Assembly (NCBI GenBank): GCA_036502625.1
Contig: DASXYG010000127.1
Coordinates: forward strand, 1 to 45,491
Reading direction: 5' to 3'
Origin: DASXYG01 sp036502625
GTDB taxonomy: Bacteria; Actinomycetota; Actinomycetes; Streptosporangiales; Streptosporangiaceae
DNA: 45,491 bases
The notes under the pieces are model-generated. The model saw only the letters and a program-made list of their open reading frames with translations, was not told where the DNA came from and did not search any database. Of the stretch, positions 37,904 to 45,491 are shown one piece after another. Positions within the stretch are counted from its first letter, which is position 1. Every line of letters starts with the position of its first letter. The translations under genes were made by a program, and so were the position numbers.

Positions 37904-39143
37904 GTGGTACGCCCTGGCCGCCGCGGTCTGCGTCTGCGTGCTCACCGCCGCGTGCGGTTCGGGCGGCGGCGGCAAGGGCTCGGGCACGATCACGATCGGC
38001 GTGCTGGCCGACCACGCGCCCATCACCGCGGTTGAGGGTGCCGAGCTGCAGGTCAACACCGACCTGGCGGTCGCGCAGATCAACGCGGCGGGCGGCGTCA
38101 ACGGCCACAAGCTGGCGGTCACGTACGCCGACCCGAAGGCGCAGGCGGACGAGGCGATCAACCTGGGCCAGCAGCTCGTCCAGCAGCACGGCGCGGACGT
38201 CCTGGTCGGCGCGGTGCTGAGCAGCGAGTGCCTCGGCGTGGAGAACCTGGCGCCGCGGCTGAAGACGGTGTACCTGGCCTCCGCCGGCTGCGCGGCCGAG
38301 GACTTCACCAGCAAGCAGTGCAACCGGTACAGCTTCCGGGTGTCCCCCGTCGGCCGCCAGGGCGTGCTCTCGGTCGCCGACTACTCGGTGAAGACGTACG
38401 GGAAGCGGTGGGCGATCATCTACCCGGACTACGCGCTCGGGCAGTCCCAGCTCACCGCGTACAAGGCGGGGCTGAAGGCGGCCGGCGGGCAGCTCACGCA
38501 GATCATCCCGATCCCGCAGAACGAGACGAACATGACCCCGTACATCACCAAGATCAAGACCGGTTCGGTCGACGGCCTGGTGAACGCGGAGGTCGGCGCG
38601 GACCTCACCCGCGCCTCGAAGGCGATCGAGCAGTTCGACATCAACAAGAAGCTGCCGGTCGTGGGCGTGTTCGGCAAGGAGCGCTTCGGCGGCGTCTACC
38701 CGACCTCGCTGAACCGCGACATCGGGGTGTCGCCCGAGCTCTCGGACTCCGACGACCCGCACGAGACCGCCTACCACAAGGCGTTCCGCGGCCAGCTCGC
38801 CAAGGAGTCGGCGAGCATCGTCAACACCCTCGGCGGTACGGCCAAGGCCGTGCCCGGCGACCTCGGCTACGTCGCGTACTCCACCATCAAGGCCCTCAAG
38901 GTGGCCATGGAGCGGTCGAAGTTCACCGGCAAGGACGACACCGACAAGCTGATCACCGCGCTCCAGAGCCTCCGCGTCAAGCAGGGCCCGGACTCCCCCG
39001 CCGGCGACCTGATCATGAACCCCGCCGACCACCAGGGCGCCCAGACCACCTACATCGCCAAGGTCAACGGCCAGAAGGAGAAGGTCCTCCGCACCATCCC
39101 CGCCGCCCAGGTCCCCCCGATCGGCACCTGCAAGGTCAAGTGA
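37887..39143 (+). CDS. ABC substrate-binding lipoprotein, LivK/branched-chain type
   Basis: 418 residues. Lipobox LTAAC with Cys23 after a hydrophobic signal. The periplasmic-binding fold type I of the Leu/Ile/Val family shows ITIGVLADHAPITAVEGAEL, VAQINAAGGVNGHKLAVTYA, DVLVGAVLSSECLGVENLAP and YPDYALGQSQLTAYKAGLKA. Ligands of relatives include aromatic acids, amides and branched-chain amino acids. Encoded next to the VanR-type cluster, an aromatic acid is the best guess. Last gene of the unit; its stop overlaps that of the convergent GntR gene (8 bp). Confidence 0.88.
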   Translation: MRKPNRWYALAAAVCVCVLTAACGSGGGGKGSGTITIGVLADHAPITAVEGAELQVNTDLAVAQINAAGGVNGHKLAVTYADPKAQADEAINLGQQLVQQHGADVLVGAVLSSECLGVENLAPRLKTVYLASAGCAAEDFTSKQCNRYSFRVSPVGRQGVLSVADYSVKTYGKRWAIIYPDYALGQSQLTAYKAGLKAAGGQLTQIIPIPQNETNMTPYITKIKTGSVDGLVNAEVGADLTRASKAIEQFDINKKLPVVGVFGKERFGGVYPTSLNRDIGVSPELSDSDDPHETAYHKAFRGQLAKESASIVNTLGGTAKAVPGDLGYVAYSTIKALKVAMERSKFTGKDDTDKLITALQSLRVKQGPDSPAGDLIMNPADHQGAQTTYIAKVNGQKEKVLRTIPAAQVPPIGTCKVK

Positions 39144-39861
39144 GGCGCTTCTCCGCGGCGGCGCACGCGTCGCGGAACGGCGTCGTGATGTAGTCGGCGT
39201 ACCGCTCGCTGCGCACGTACGCGAAGTGGTCCTGGATCGCCGCGCGTGCCGCCTCCGGGTCGCGGGCCTCCAGGGCCGCGACGATCGCGTCGTGCGAGCC
39301 GAGGCCCCACCGTTCCCGGCTCTCCGGTTCGGTGGGGATCGAGCTGACGATGATGTAGCCCTGCAGGGGTTCGATCATCAGCTCCAGGGCGGGCAGCCGC
39401 AGCGATCTGATGATGCCCAGGTGGAACTCCAGGTGCTCGCGGTGCGCGGTCGGCCAGTCGCCGGCGCGGACGGCGGTCTCGAAGGCGTCGAGGTGCGCGC
39501 GCATCGACGCCAGCCCCTCCGGCACGCCGACACGGGCGGCCTCCGCGGCCAGCGCCGACTCCAGTGACATCCGCGCCTCGAGCACGTCGCCGACGGTCAG
39601 GTCGGAGCGCTGGATGTGCAGGGCGAGCGCGTCGGTCAGCGCGTCGTCGCGGCGCTGGGCGACGAAGATGCCGTGGCCGTGGCGCACGTCGACCAGGCCC
39701 ATGGACGCGAGCGTGCGCAGCGCGTCGCGGATCACGCTGCGCGAGACGCCGAGCTCCTCGCACAGCGCATCCGCCGTGGGCAGCCGGCTGCCCGGTTCGT
39801 ACTCCCTGTTCAGGATCGCCCGTTGCAGGTCGGCGACCACGCCGTCGCTGAGGCGGCCCAT
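39136..39861 (-). CDS. GntR-family (FCD) regulator of the amino-acid ABC operon
   Basis: 241 residues. The HTH reads LQRAILNREYEPGSRLPTAD, LCEELGVSRSVIRDALRTLA and the wing SMGLVDVRHGHGIFVAQRRD; the FCD domain has LEARMSLESALAAEAARVGV, REHLEFHLGIIRSLRLP (metal-site His residues) and GSHDAIVAALEARDPEAARA. The GHGIFV wing and LPTADAL are typical of the FadR/LldR branch. Divergent from the solute-binding gene across one strong palindrome at 39911-39928, so repression of that operon is likely. Confidence 0.88.
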   Translation of the reverse strand: MGRLSDGVVADLQRAILNREYEPGSRLPTADALCEELGVSRSVIRDALRTLASMGLVDVRHGHGIFVAQRRDDALTDALALHIQRSDLTVGDVLEARMSLESALAAEAARVGVPEGLASMRAHLDAFETAVRAGDWPTAHREHLEFHLGIIRSLRLPALELMIEPLQGYIIVSSIPTEPESRERWGLGSHDAIVAALEARDPEAARAAIQDHFAYVRSERYADYITTPFRDACAAAEKRLT

Positions 39862-39910
39862 CCGCGCACCACCCTTCCGTCTCCGGGGTCCATCGAACCA
39901 TTGTCAGGAT

Positions 39911-39928
39911 AGATGATACGTATTATCT
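39911..39928. promoter_or_regulatory. GntR operator candidate
   Basis: AGATGATACGTATTATCT: 16 of 18 positions pair, with a perfect ATACGTAT core. It lies 49 bp before the gntR start and 38 bp before the binding-protein gene, in an AT-rich patch. Confidence 0.6.
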
Positions 39929-39965
39929 TCTAGCGATCGCACCACCATCTGGCTGGGAGTGATCG

Positions 39966-40868
39966 ATGCGGATTCGCGTGCTGGCGCCGGCGATAGCCCT
40001 GACCTGCGTCCTGTCCGGTTGCGTCAACAACTCCGCGCGCGACGCGCGGTTGCCGCCCGCCCCGTCAGGGCTGACCGGTCCGGTGGACGGCTCGCTGCGG
40101 CAGATGTTCCCGGCGCGGGTGCGCTCCGCCGGGGTGCTGCAACTGGCCGCCGACCCGACGTATCCGCCGAGCACGTTCAAGGACGGCAACGGGACGATCG
40201 TCGGGGTGCTCCCCGACCTCGCCGCCGCCATCACCTCGCGGGCCGGCCTGCGGATCAAGTGGGTGGAGGTGCCGTTCGACGGCATGCTCGCCGGCCTGGC
40301 CGCGCACCGGTTCGACGCCAGTTGGTCCGGCTGGACGATCACGGCGGAGCGCGAGCACCAGCTCAACCTCGTCAGCTATATCAGGTCCGGGACGTCCGTC
40401 CTGGTCAAGAAGGGGAACCCGGCCGGCATCCGAACGTGGCGCGACCTGTGCGGGCGGCCGGTCGCCGCGCAGACAGGCACGACCCAAGCCCAGGAGGTGG
40501 CCGATGAGCTGGACCAGCGGTGCGCCAAGGCGAAACGCGCGGCGGTGGCGCTGATGCGGCTGCCGAAACAGACCGACGTGAACCAGGCCGTCGCCACCGG
40601 GCGCGCCGACGCGCTGCTCGCCGACAGCAGCATGACCGGCTACCAGGCCAGGATCCATCCGGACGTGTTCGTCGCCCTCCCGTCCATCGTGCTGCGCGCG
40701 TCCGACGCGGCCGTCGGCGTGCCGAAGGACGACACCCAACTCGCGAAGGCGCTGACCGCCGGGTTCAACCGGATCATCGCCGACGGCACGTACGGCAGGG
40801 TGCTCGCCCGGTGGAACAACACCGGCAGCGCGGTCGCCACGGCCCACCTCAACCCGGTGCGGCCATGA
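39966..40868 (+). CDS. Solute-binding lipoprotein family 3 (polar amino-acid type)
   Basis: 300 residues. Lipobox VLSGC with Cys19. The SBP_bac_3 fold shows LQLAADPTYPPSTFKDGNGT, IVGVLPDLAAAITSRAGLRI, AHRFDASWSGWTITAEREHQ, CGRPVAAQTGTTQAQEVADE and a DALLADSSMTGYQAR region. The ADPTYPPSTF start is the usual ligand-pocket strand for amino acids such as cystine, glutamine or modified ones. GGGAG lies 7 nt before ATG 39966. First gene of a five-gene operon; overlaps the permease gene (ATGA). Confidence 0.88.
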   Translation: MRIRVLAPAIALTCVLSGCVNNSARDARLPPAPSGLTGPVDGSLRQMFPARVRSAGVLQLAADPTYPPSTFKDGNGTIVGVLPDLAAAITSRAGLRIKWVEVPFDGMLAGLAAHRFDASWSGWTITAEREHQLNLVSYIRSGTSVLVKKGNPAGIRTWRDLCGRPVAAQTGTTQAQEVADELDQRCAKAKRAAVALMRLPKQTDVNQAVATGRADALLADSSMTGYQARIHPDVFVALPSIVLRASDAAVGVPKDDTQLAKALTAGFNRIIADGTYGRVLARWNNTGSAVATAHLNPVRP

Positions 40869-41755
40869 GCACGCACACGGGTACGCCGGCGGACCTCGCG
40901 GAGCTGGCCCGCATCAGCGAGCGTCCGCCCGTGCGCAGGCGGAGGCCGGGGCAGCTCGTCCTGACCGCGGTGGTCCTGCTCCTCGCCCTGTGGGGCGCGG
41001 CGGTCATCGCCGCCAACCCGAGGTTCGACTGGCCGACGGTGGGCCGCTACCTGTTCGACGTGAGCGTCGGCCGGGGCATCGCGATCTCGCTGGAGCTGAC
41101 GGTCGACGCGATGGCGATCGGCATCGTGCTCGGCGTGCTGCTCGCCGTGCTGCGCCGCTCGTCCAGCCGCGTCGCCCGCGGCGCGGCCGTCCTGTACATC
41201 TGGTTCTTCCGCGGCACGCCGATCCTGGTCCAGGTGCTGTTCTGGGGCTTCGCCGCGGCGCTGTTCCCGAAGATCGGCATCGGGCTGCCCGGCGGCCCGA
41301 TGCTGTTCTCCGTCGACACCAACACCGCGGTGCCGCTGTTCGCCGCCGCCGTGCTCGGCCTGGGGCTCAACGAGGCGGCGTACGTCGCGGAGGTCGTACG
41401 CGGCGGGCTGCTGAGCGTGCCGCAGGGCCAGGCCGAGGCGGCGCACGCGCTGGGGCTGCGCGCGCTGCCCACGCTGCGCCACATCGTGCTCCCCCAGGCG
41501 CTGCGGGCGATCATCCCGCCGATGGGCAACCAGGTGATCAACATGCTCAAGATGACGTCGGTCGTCCTGGTGATCGGCGTACGCGACCTGCTCGGCTCGG
41601 TGACCGACATCTACGCGCGCAACTACCACCAGATCGCGCTGCTGATCGTCGCCTGCCTGTGGTACCTGTTCATGACGTCGGTGCTGACCGTCCTCCAGTC
41701 GCGGCTCGAACGCCGGCTCGGCCGCGGTGTCGTACGGGAGGCCGCTCATGCCTGA
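40865..41755 (+). CDS. Polar amino-acid ABC transporter permease (HisM/GlnP family)
   Basis: 296 residues, with an N-terminal cytoplasmic stretch and about five or six hydrophobic segments. WFFRGTPILVQVLFWGFAAA is the HisM/GlnP signature and NEAAYVAEVVRGGLLSVPQG with EAAHALGLRALPTLRHIVLP the EAA loop that docks on the ATPase. Only one permease gene is present, so a homodimeric channel is expected. Coupled to both neighbours by overlaps. Confidence 0.9.
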   Translation: MSTHTGTPADLAELARISERPPVRRRRPGQLVLTAVVLLLALWGAAVIAANPRFDWPTVGRYLFDVSVGRGIAISLELTVDAMAIGIVLGVLLAVLRRSSSRVARGAAVLYIWFFRGTPILVQVLFWGFAAALFPKIGIGLPGGPMLFSVDTNTAVPLFAAAVLGLGLNEAAYVAEVVRGGLLSVPQGQAEAAHALGLRALPTLRHIVLPQALRAIIPPMGNQVINMLKMTSVVLVIGVRDLLGSVTDIYARNYHQIALLIVACLWYLFMTSVLTVLQSRLERRLGRGVVREAAHA

Positions 41756-42512
41756 CGCGCTGCTGCTCGCCCACGACGTACGCAAGCGGTTCGGCGGCAC
41801 CGACGTGCTCGACGGGATCAGCATCGAGGTGCGCCGCGGCGAGGTGCTCTGCCTGCTCGGCGCGTCCGGGTCCGGCAAGTCGACGTTCCTCCGCTGCGTC
41901 AACCACCTCGAACGCGTCGACGGCGGGTTCATCCTGGTCGACGGCGAGCTCGTCGGCGGCGAGGTGGCCCGCGGCCGCATCCGCGAGCTGCCGCCGGCGC
42001 GGGTCGCGGCGTACCGCGCCCGGGTCGGCATGGTGTTCCAGCAGTTCAACCTGTTCGGCCACATGACCGCGCTGCAGAACGTGGCGCTCGCGCCGACGAA
42101 GGTGAAGCGCGAGGGGAAGGCGGCCGCGCGGGAGCGCGCCGAGCGGCTGCTCGAACGGGTGGGCCTCGCCGACCGGATGCACCACTACCCCGCGCAGCTC
42201 TCCGGCGGCCAGCAGCAGCGGGTGGCGATCGCGCGGGCGCTGGCGATGGAGCCGGCGCTGCTGCTGTTCGACGAGCCCACGTCGGCGCTCGACCCGGAGC
42301 TGGTCGGCGAGGTGCTCGACGTGATCCGCGACCTCGCGGCCAGCGGGATGACCATGGTCGTGGTCACCCACGAGATGAACTTCGCACGGGAGGTGGGCAC
42401 GACGGCCGCGTTCATGGAGGACGGCCGGATCGTCGAACAGGGCGAGCCGAAGCGGCTGATCGACGATCCGGCGCACGAACGTACCCGCGCCTTCCTGAAG
42501 AAGGTGTTGTGA
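41748..42512 (+). CDS. Polar amino-acid ABC transporter ATP-binding protein (GlnQ/HisP type)
   Basis: 254 residues. Walker A GASGSGKSTFLRCVNHLERV, Q-loop VFQQFNLFGHMTALQNVALA, signature QLSGGQQQRVAIARAL, Walker B LLLFDEPTSALDPELVGEVL and switch VVVTHEMNFAREV, all intact. GGGAG(G) lies 6-7 nt before ATG 41748; the gene overlaps the permease stop. It powers the importer encoded by the two preceding genes. Confidence 0.92.
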   Translation: MPDALLLAHDVRKRFGGTDVLDGISIEVRRGEVLCLLGASGSGKSTFLRCVNHLERVDGGFILVDGELVGGEVARGRIRELPPARVAAYRARVGMVFQQFNLFGHMTALQNVALAPTKVKREGKAAARERAERLLERVGLADRMHHYPAQLSGGQQQRVAIARALAMEPALLLFDEPTSALDPELVGEVLDVIRDLAASGMTMVVVTHEMNFAREVGTTAAFMEDGRIVEQGEPKRLIDDPAHERTRAFLKKVL

Positions 42513-43699
42513 TGGAGCGGATCGTCTCCCAGATCGAGGCGCTGGCGCCGGCCCTGGTCGGGCTCGCCCACCGGGTCCACGCCGCGGCCGAGGTGGGGTT
42601 CGCCGAGCACGAGTCGGTCGCCGCGGTGGCCGGGCTGCTGGCCGGGCACGGGTTCGCGCCGTCGGTCGGCGTGTACGGCCTGGCGACGGCGCTGCGTGCC
42701 GAGGCCGGCGACGGCGGCGGCCCGCGCGTCGCGCTGCTGGCCGAGTACGACGCGCTGCCCGGCATCGGCCACGCCTGCGGCCACAACGTCATCTGCGCCG
42801 CCGCCGTCGGCGCGTTCCTCGGTGTCGCGGCCGAGGCGGCGGAGCTCGGCGGCTCGGTGACGCTGCTCGGCACGCCCGCCGAGGAGAACGGCTCCGGCAA
42901 GGAGACGATGGCCCGCGCCGGCGCGTTCGACGGGTTCGACGCGGTGCTGATGCTGCATCCCGCGAGCGGCGCGACCACCGCGCACGTCGCCAACCTGGGC
43001 CTGCGCTCGGTCGAGGTCGCGTACCACGGCGTGGCCGCGCACGCCTCCGGTGCGCCGAGCGCCGGGCGCAACGCGCTGGACGCCGTCGTCGCCGGATACC
43101 AGGGCATCGCCGCGCTGCGCCAGCACATCGGCGACACCGAGCGCGTGCACGGCATCATCACCGACGGCGGCCAGGCGGCGAACGTGGTGCCCGCGTACGC
43201 CGCCGCCCGCTACCTGCTGCGCTCGCCGGACGAACGCGGCCTCGTCGCGCTCACCGAACGGGTCCAGCGCGTCCTCGACGGCGCCGCGCTGCTCACCGGC
43301 ACGACGGCGGACATCGAATGGGACCGGATCCCGCCGTGCCTGCCCGTACGGAGCAACGCGGCGCTGGCCGCGCGGTTCGCCGAGCACTACGGGAACCGCG
43401 GCCACGAGGTCCGCCCGTACGGGACGTCCAACGGGTCCACCGACCTGGGGAACGTGAGCCTGCGGGTGCCCGCCATCCATCCGATGGTCGGCATCGCCCC
43501 GCCGGGCGTGGCGCTGCACACCGCGGAGTTCGCCGAGTACACGGCGTCGCCGAGCGCCGACGCGGCCGTGGTGGACGGCGCCGTCGCGCTCGCCGGCACC
43601 GCGCGCGACGTCCTGGCCGATGCGGCGCTGCGCGCGGCGGCCGCGGCGGAGTTCGCCGCGAGCGGCGGCCCCGTCGACGTCCCGGCGCTGCTCGCATGA
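42512..43699 (+). CDS. M20-family (M20D-like) amidohydrolase/deacylase
   Basis: 395 residues. The metal region is EYDALPGIGHACGHNVICAA (His87, Cys88, His91) and TLLGTPAEENGSGKETMARA (Glu124/125); the lid domain follows with VEVAYHGVAAHASGAPSAGR. The AHACGHN-type Cys and the EYDALPxIGH motif mark the N-acyl-amino-acid amidohydrolase/PM20D2-AbgB branch, which hydrolyses N-acyl amino acids or dipeptide-like amides. The ATG overlaps the ATPase stop (TGATG), and the stop overlaps the PLP-enzyme start (ATGA). It most likely removes an acyl group from the imported amino acid. Confidence 0.88.
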   Translation: MERIVSQIEALAPALVGLAHRVHAAAEVGFAEHESVAAVAGLLAGHGFAPSVGVYGLATALRAEAGDGGGPRVALLAEYDALPGIGHACGHNVICAAAVGAFLGVAAEAAELGGSVTLLGTPAEENGSGKETMARAGAFDGFDAVLMLHPASGATTAHVANLGLRSVEVAYHGVAAHASGAPSAGRNALDAVVAGYQGIAALRQHIGDTERVHGIITDGGQAANVVPAYAAARYLLRSPDERGLVALTERVQRVLDGAALLTGTTADIEWDRIPPCLPVRSNAALAARFAEHYGNRGHEVRPYGTSNGSTDLGNVSLRVPAIHPMVGIAPPGVALHTAEFAEYTASPSADAAVVDGAVALAGTARDVLADAALRAAAAAEFAASGGPVDVPALLA

Positions 43700-44820
43700 C
43701 CCCTCGCGGGCTCGCGACCCGGCTCGTCCACGCCGGGGAGCGCGACCAGCCGTACGGTTCCGTCACCACGCCGGTGTTCGACACGGCGTCGTTCGCCATG
43801 CCGGACTTCGCCGCGCACCAGGAGGCCGCCGCGGACATGTCCGCCCGGCCGTACTACACCCGCGGCTACAACCCGACCGTGCACGCCCTGGAGGGCAAGC
43901 TCGCCGCGGTGGAGTCGGCCGAGGCGGCGCTGGCCTTCGCCAGCGGGATGGCCGCGGTCACCACGACACTGCTGTCCCTGCTGCGCGGCGGCGGCCACGT
44001 CGTGGCCTCCGACGCGCTGTTCGTGGCGACCCGGCGGTGGCTGGCCGAGGACCTGCACACGCTCGGCGGGCGCTGCACCTTCGCGGACTTCGCCGACCCC
44101 GGCGCGGTCGCGGCGGCCATCGGCCCGGACACCCGGGCGATCTACTTCGAGCCGTTCACGAACCCCACCGTGCGGGTGCTCGACCTGGCCGCGCTGACCC
44201 GGCTCGGCCACGAACGCGGCCTGACGGTCGTGGTGGACAACACGTTCGCGTCGCCGGCCCTGCTCAGGCCCGCCGAGCACGGCGTGGACCTGGTCCTGCA
44301 CAGCGCGACCAAGTACCTCGCCGGCCACGGCCGGGTCCTCGCCGGAACCGTCGCCGGGCCGGAGCCGCTGGTGGGGCCCGTACGCGAGCTGCGCAACCGG
44401 CTCGGCACGGCGGCGACCCCGCACAACGCCGCCGCCGTCCTCGACGGGATGAAGACCCTGCACCTGCGCGTCGAGCGGCAGAGCTCCTCGGCGCTGCTGC
44501 TCGCCCGCCTGGCCGCCGGCCACCCGGCCACCCGGTCGGTCCGCTACCCCGGCCTGCCCGGCACCCCCGACCACGCGATCGCCGCCGCCCTGACCGGCGG
44601 CGTGTACGGCGGCATGTTCTCCGTAGCGCTCCGCCACCCAGAGCGGAAACCCCAGGTGTACGACGCCTTCGAGCTCATCGCCCGGGCAACGAGCCTCGGC
44701 GACGTCGCCACCCTCGTCGACTCCTACGACGCCCCCGACCTGCTCCGCATCTCGACCGGCATCGAGGACCCCGCCGACCTGGCCGCCGACCTCACCGCCG
44801 CCCTCGACCACGCGCTCTGA
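43696..44820 (+). CDS. Cystathionine gamma-synthase/lyase-family PLP enzyme (C-S lyase candidate)
   Basis: 374 residues of the Cys/Met-metabolism PLP family. The cofactor residues are the phosphate-binding YYTRGYNPT and FASGMAAVTT, Asp181 in VVVDNTFASPALL and Lys206 in HSATKYLAGHG. The FEPFTNPTVRVLDL and the closing SYDAPDLLRISTGIEDPADL are normal. Members include cystathionine gamma-synthase, gamma- and beta-lyases and methionine gamma-lyase; sequence alone does not decide. After an importer and a deacylase, a beta- or gamma-lyase that frees a thiol from an S-substituted cysteine or homocysteine fits best. Last gene of the operon. Confidence 0.87.
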   Translation: MTPRGLATRLVHAGERDQPYGSVTTPVFDTASFAMPDFAAHQEAAADMSARPYYTRGYNPTVHALEGKLAAVESAEAALAFASGMAAVTTTLLSLLRGGGHVVASDALFVATRRWLAEDLHTLGGRCTFADFADPGAVAAAIGPDTRAIYFEPFTNPTVRVLDLAALTRLGHERGLTVVVDNTFASPALLRPAEHGVDLVLHSATKYLAGHGRVLAGTVAGPEPLVGPVRELRNRLGTAATPHNAAAVLDGMKTLHLRVERQSSSALLLARLAAGHPATRSVRYPGLPGTPDHAIAAALTGGVYGGMFSVALRHPERKPQVYDAFELIARATSLGDVATLVDSYDAPDLLRISTGIEDPADLAADLTAALDHAL

Positions 44821-44956
44821 GGGCCGCACGCCCGCACCCGCGACTCCCCGCTCACCACCCGGACCCCGCCGGAATCTCCTATAGCCCGGGATGGGCGCGG
44901 CCCCGGCCGCCCTCCCCGTACGTTCGCCGCCTGGGCCGCGGGCCACCGCGCGGCGT

Positions 44957-45491
44957 TCACCGCAGCCCGTTCAGGAGCAGCGTGAGCAGGCGGTCGGACT
45001 GAGCCCTGGCGTCCGGGGCGTCCTGGACGGCCCAGGCGATGGCGCCGACCATCTTCAGCAGGTCCGCCTCGTCCGTGTCGGCGGTGATCGCGCCCGACTG
45101 GCGCGCCCGCGTCAGCAGCGCGGCGCCCACCTCGAACAGCTCGCCGTGCCAGGCCGCCGCGGCGTCGTTGCCGCGGTCCAGCGCCGCGTTCATCACGGCG
45201 GCGGCCAGGCCCCGGTACGTCAGGGCGTGCGCGAGCGCGGCGCGCAGCCACGCGGCCACCGCGTCGAACGCGTCGCCGGCCGTCAGCAGCCCGCGGCCGG
45301 CCTCGGCCAGCTCGGCGATCTGCCCGGCGAGCACGGCCTCGACGAGGTCGAGCCGCGTGGGGAAGTGCCGGTACAGCGTGCCGCTGGCCACCCCGGCGCG
45401 CCGGGCGATGTCGTCGAGGGAGGCGTCCACCCCGGACTCGGCGAACGCGATCCTCGCCTGCTCGACCAACCGCTCGTAGTTGCGCCGTGGG
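44957..45491 (-). CDS. TetR-family regulator, N-terminus beyond window edge
   Basis: The frame is open to the right border: the codons before the first TTG (45469) read PRRNYER, a normal lead-in of a TetR HTH, so the start lies outside. HTH: FAESGVDASLDDIARRAGVA, SGTLYRHFPTRLDLVEAVLA. The C-terminal domain has AAWLRAALAHALTYRGLAAA and DEADLLKMVGAIAWAVQDAP, resembling the SbtR-like TetR_C group. Its target is not in the window. The 136-bp gap from the preceding operon shows no obvious promoter or strong hairpin. Confidence 0.88.
   Translation of the reverse strand, partial: PRRNYERLVEQARIAFAESGVDASLDDIARRAGVASGTLYRHFPTRLDLVEAVLAGQIAELAEAGRGLLTAGDAFDAVAAWLRAALAHALTYRGLAAAVMNAALDRGNDAAAAWHGELFEVGAALLTRARQSGAITADTDEADLLKMVGAIAWAVQDAPDARAQSDRLLTLLLNGLR

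Noticed and set aside
34585..39143. Urea (Urt) transporter instead of an aromatic or amino-acid HAAT importer
   Set aside because: No urease or urea-related genes; placement in the VanR-type cluster favours an organic acid, although the binding protein alone cannot settle it.
44821..44956. Possible small gene or terminator after the PLP-enzyme operon
   Set aside because: No convincing start/ribosome-site pair and no strong hairpin found in the 136-bp gap.
1..45491. tRNA, rRNA, transposon or prophage elements
   Set aside because: No rRNA-like stretch, tRNA-like cloverleaf, transposase motif, integrase or terminal inverted repeat was noticed; a tRNAscan/Infernal run would be needed to exclude short RNAs.

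Overview
High-GC actinomycete chromosome (my impression is about 73% G+C; Streptosporangiales/Streptomycetales-like). The signs are GTG/TTG starts, 4-bp ATGA gene overlaps, possible leaderless promoters, and dense LacI/GntR/TetR/MarR/HxlR control of small catabolic operons. I saw no rRNA, tRNA, CRISPR array, transposase or prophage gene. The window reads as an accessory metabolic region made of separately regulated cassettes.

Layout. 1-2.0 kb: the 5' part of a MerR gene, a scrambled FAD-oxidoreductase remnant and a TetR gene. 2.0-3.0 kb: an SDR reductase divergent from tetR across two TetR-type palindromes. 6.8-2.9 kb (minus): an operon of RraA-like protein, ACS-type MFS carrier, nitrilase-family amidase, FCD-GntR regulator and DksA/TraR-like zinc finger. 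8.0-6.9 kb: a secreted propeller-like protein closed by a strong hairpin. 12.7-8.2 kb (minus): MFS, MarR, DHA2 exporter, isochorismatase-like and PEBP proteins, divergent from an HxlR gene. 14.3-21.1 kb: creatininase-fold hydrolase, class II aldolase, UPF0261/Tm-1-like protein, zinc dehydrogenase, LctP permease and LacI, with matching 12-bp operators before the first gene and before lacI. 21.1-25.1 kb: a frameshifted amidohydrolase with a divergent MarR, then a second MarR divergent from an alpha/beta hydrolase and a metallo-beta-lactamase-fold hydrolase.

25.1-39.1 kb is the most striking part. It holds two LigB-type extradiol dioxygenase paralogues, two HMG/CHA-aldolase (LigK/RraA) paralogues, a LigJ-like hydratase, a MetE-core methyltransferase-like protein, an atypical SDR, a Rieske oxygenase, a 13-residue-repeat protein and a complete branched-chain-type ABC importer, around one VanR-like GntR gene. 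Six near-identical ATTGGATCCAAT palindromes, in three pairs, sit at the three control regions. I infer one regulon for uptake and 4,5-type meta-cleavage of an aromatic, possibly methoxylated, acid. This resembles the sphingomonad Lig pathway more than the usual actinobacterial beta-ketoadipate route. In both ring-cleavage paralogues a Gln occupies the place of one LigB iron-ligand His.

39.1-44.8 kb: a GntR gene divergent from a polar amino-acid ABC importer fused in one operon to an M20 deacylase and a cystathionine gamma-synthase-like PLP enzyme. This layout suits uptake and breakdown of N-acyl-cysteine S-conjugates. The window ends inside a TetR gene.
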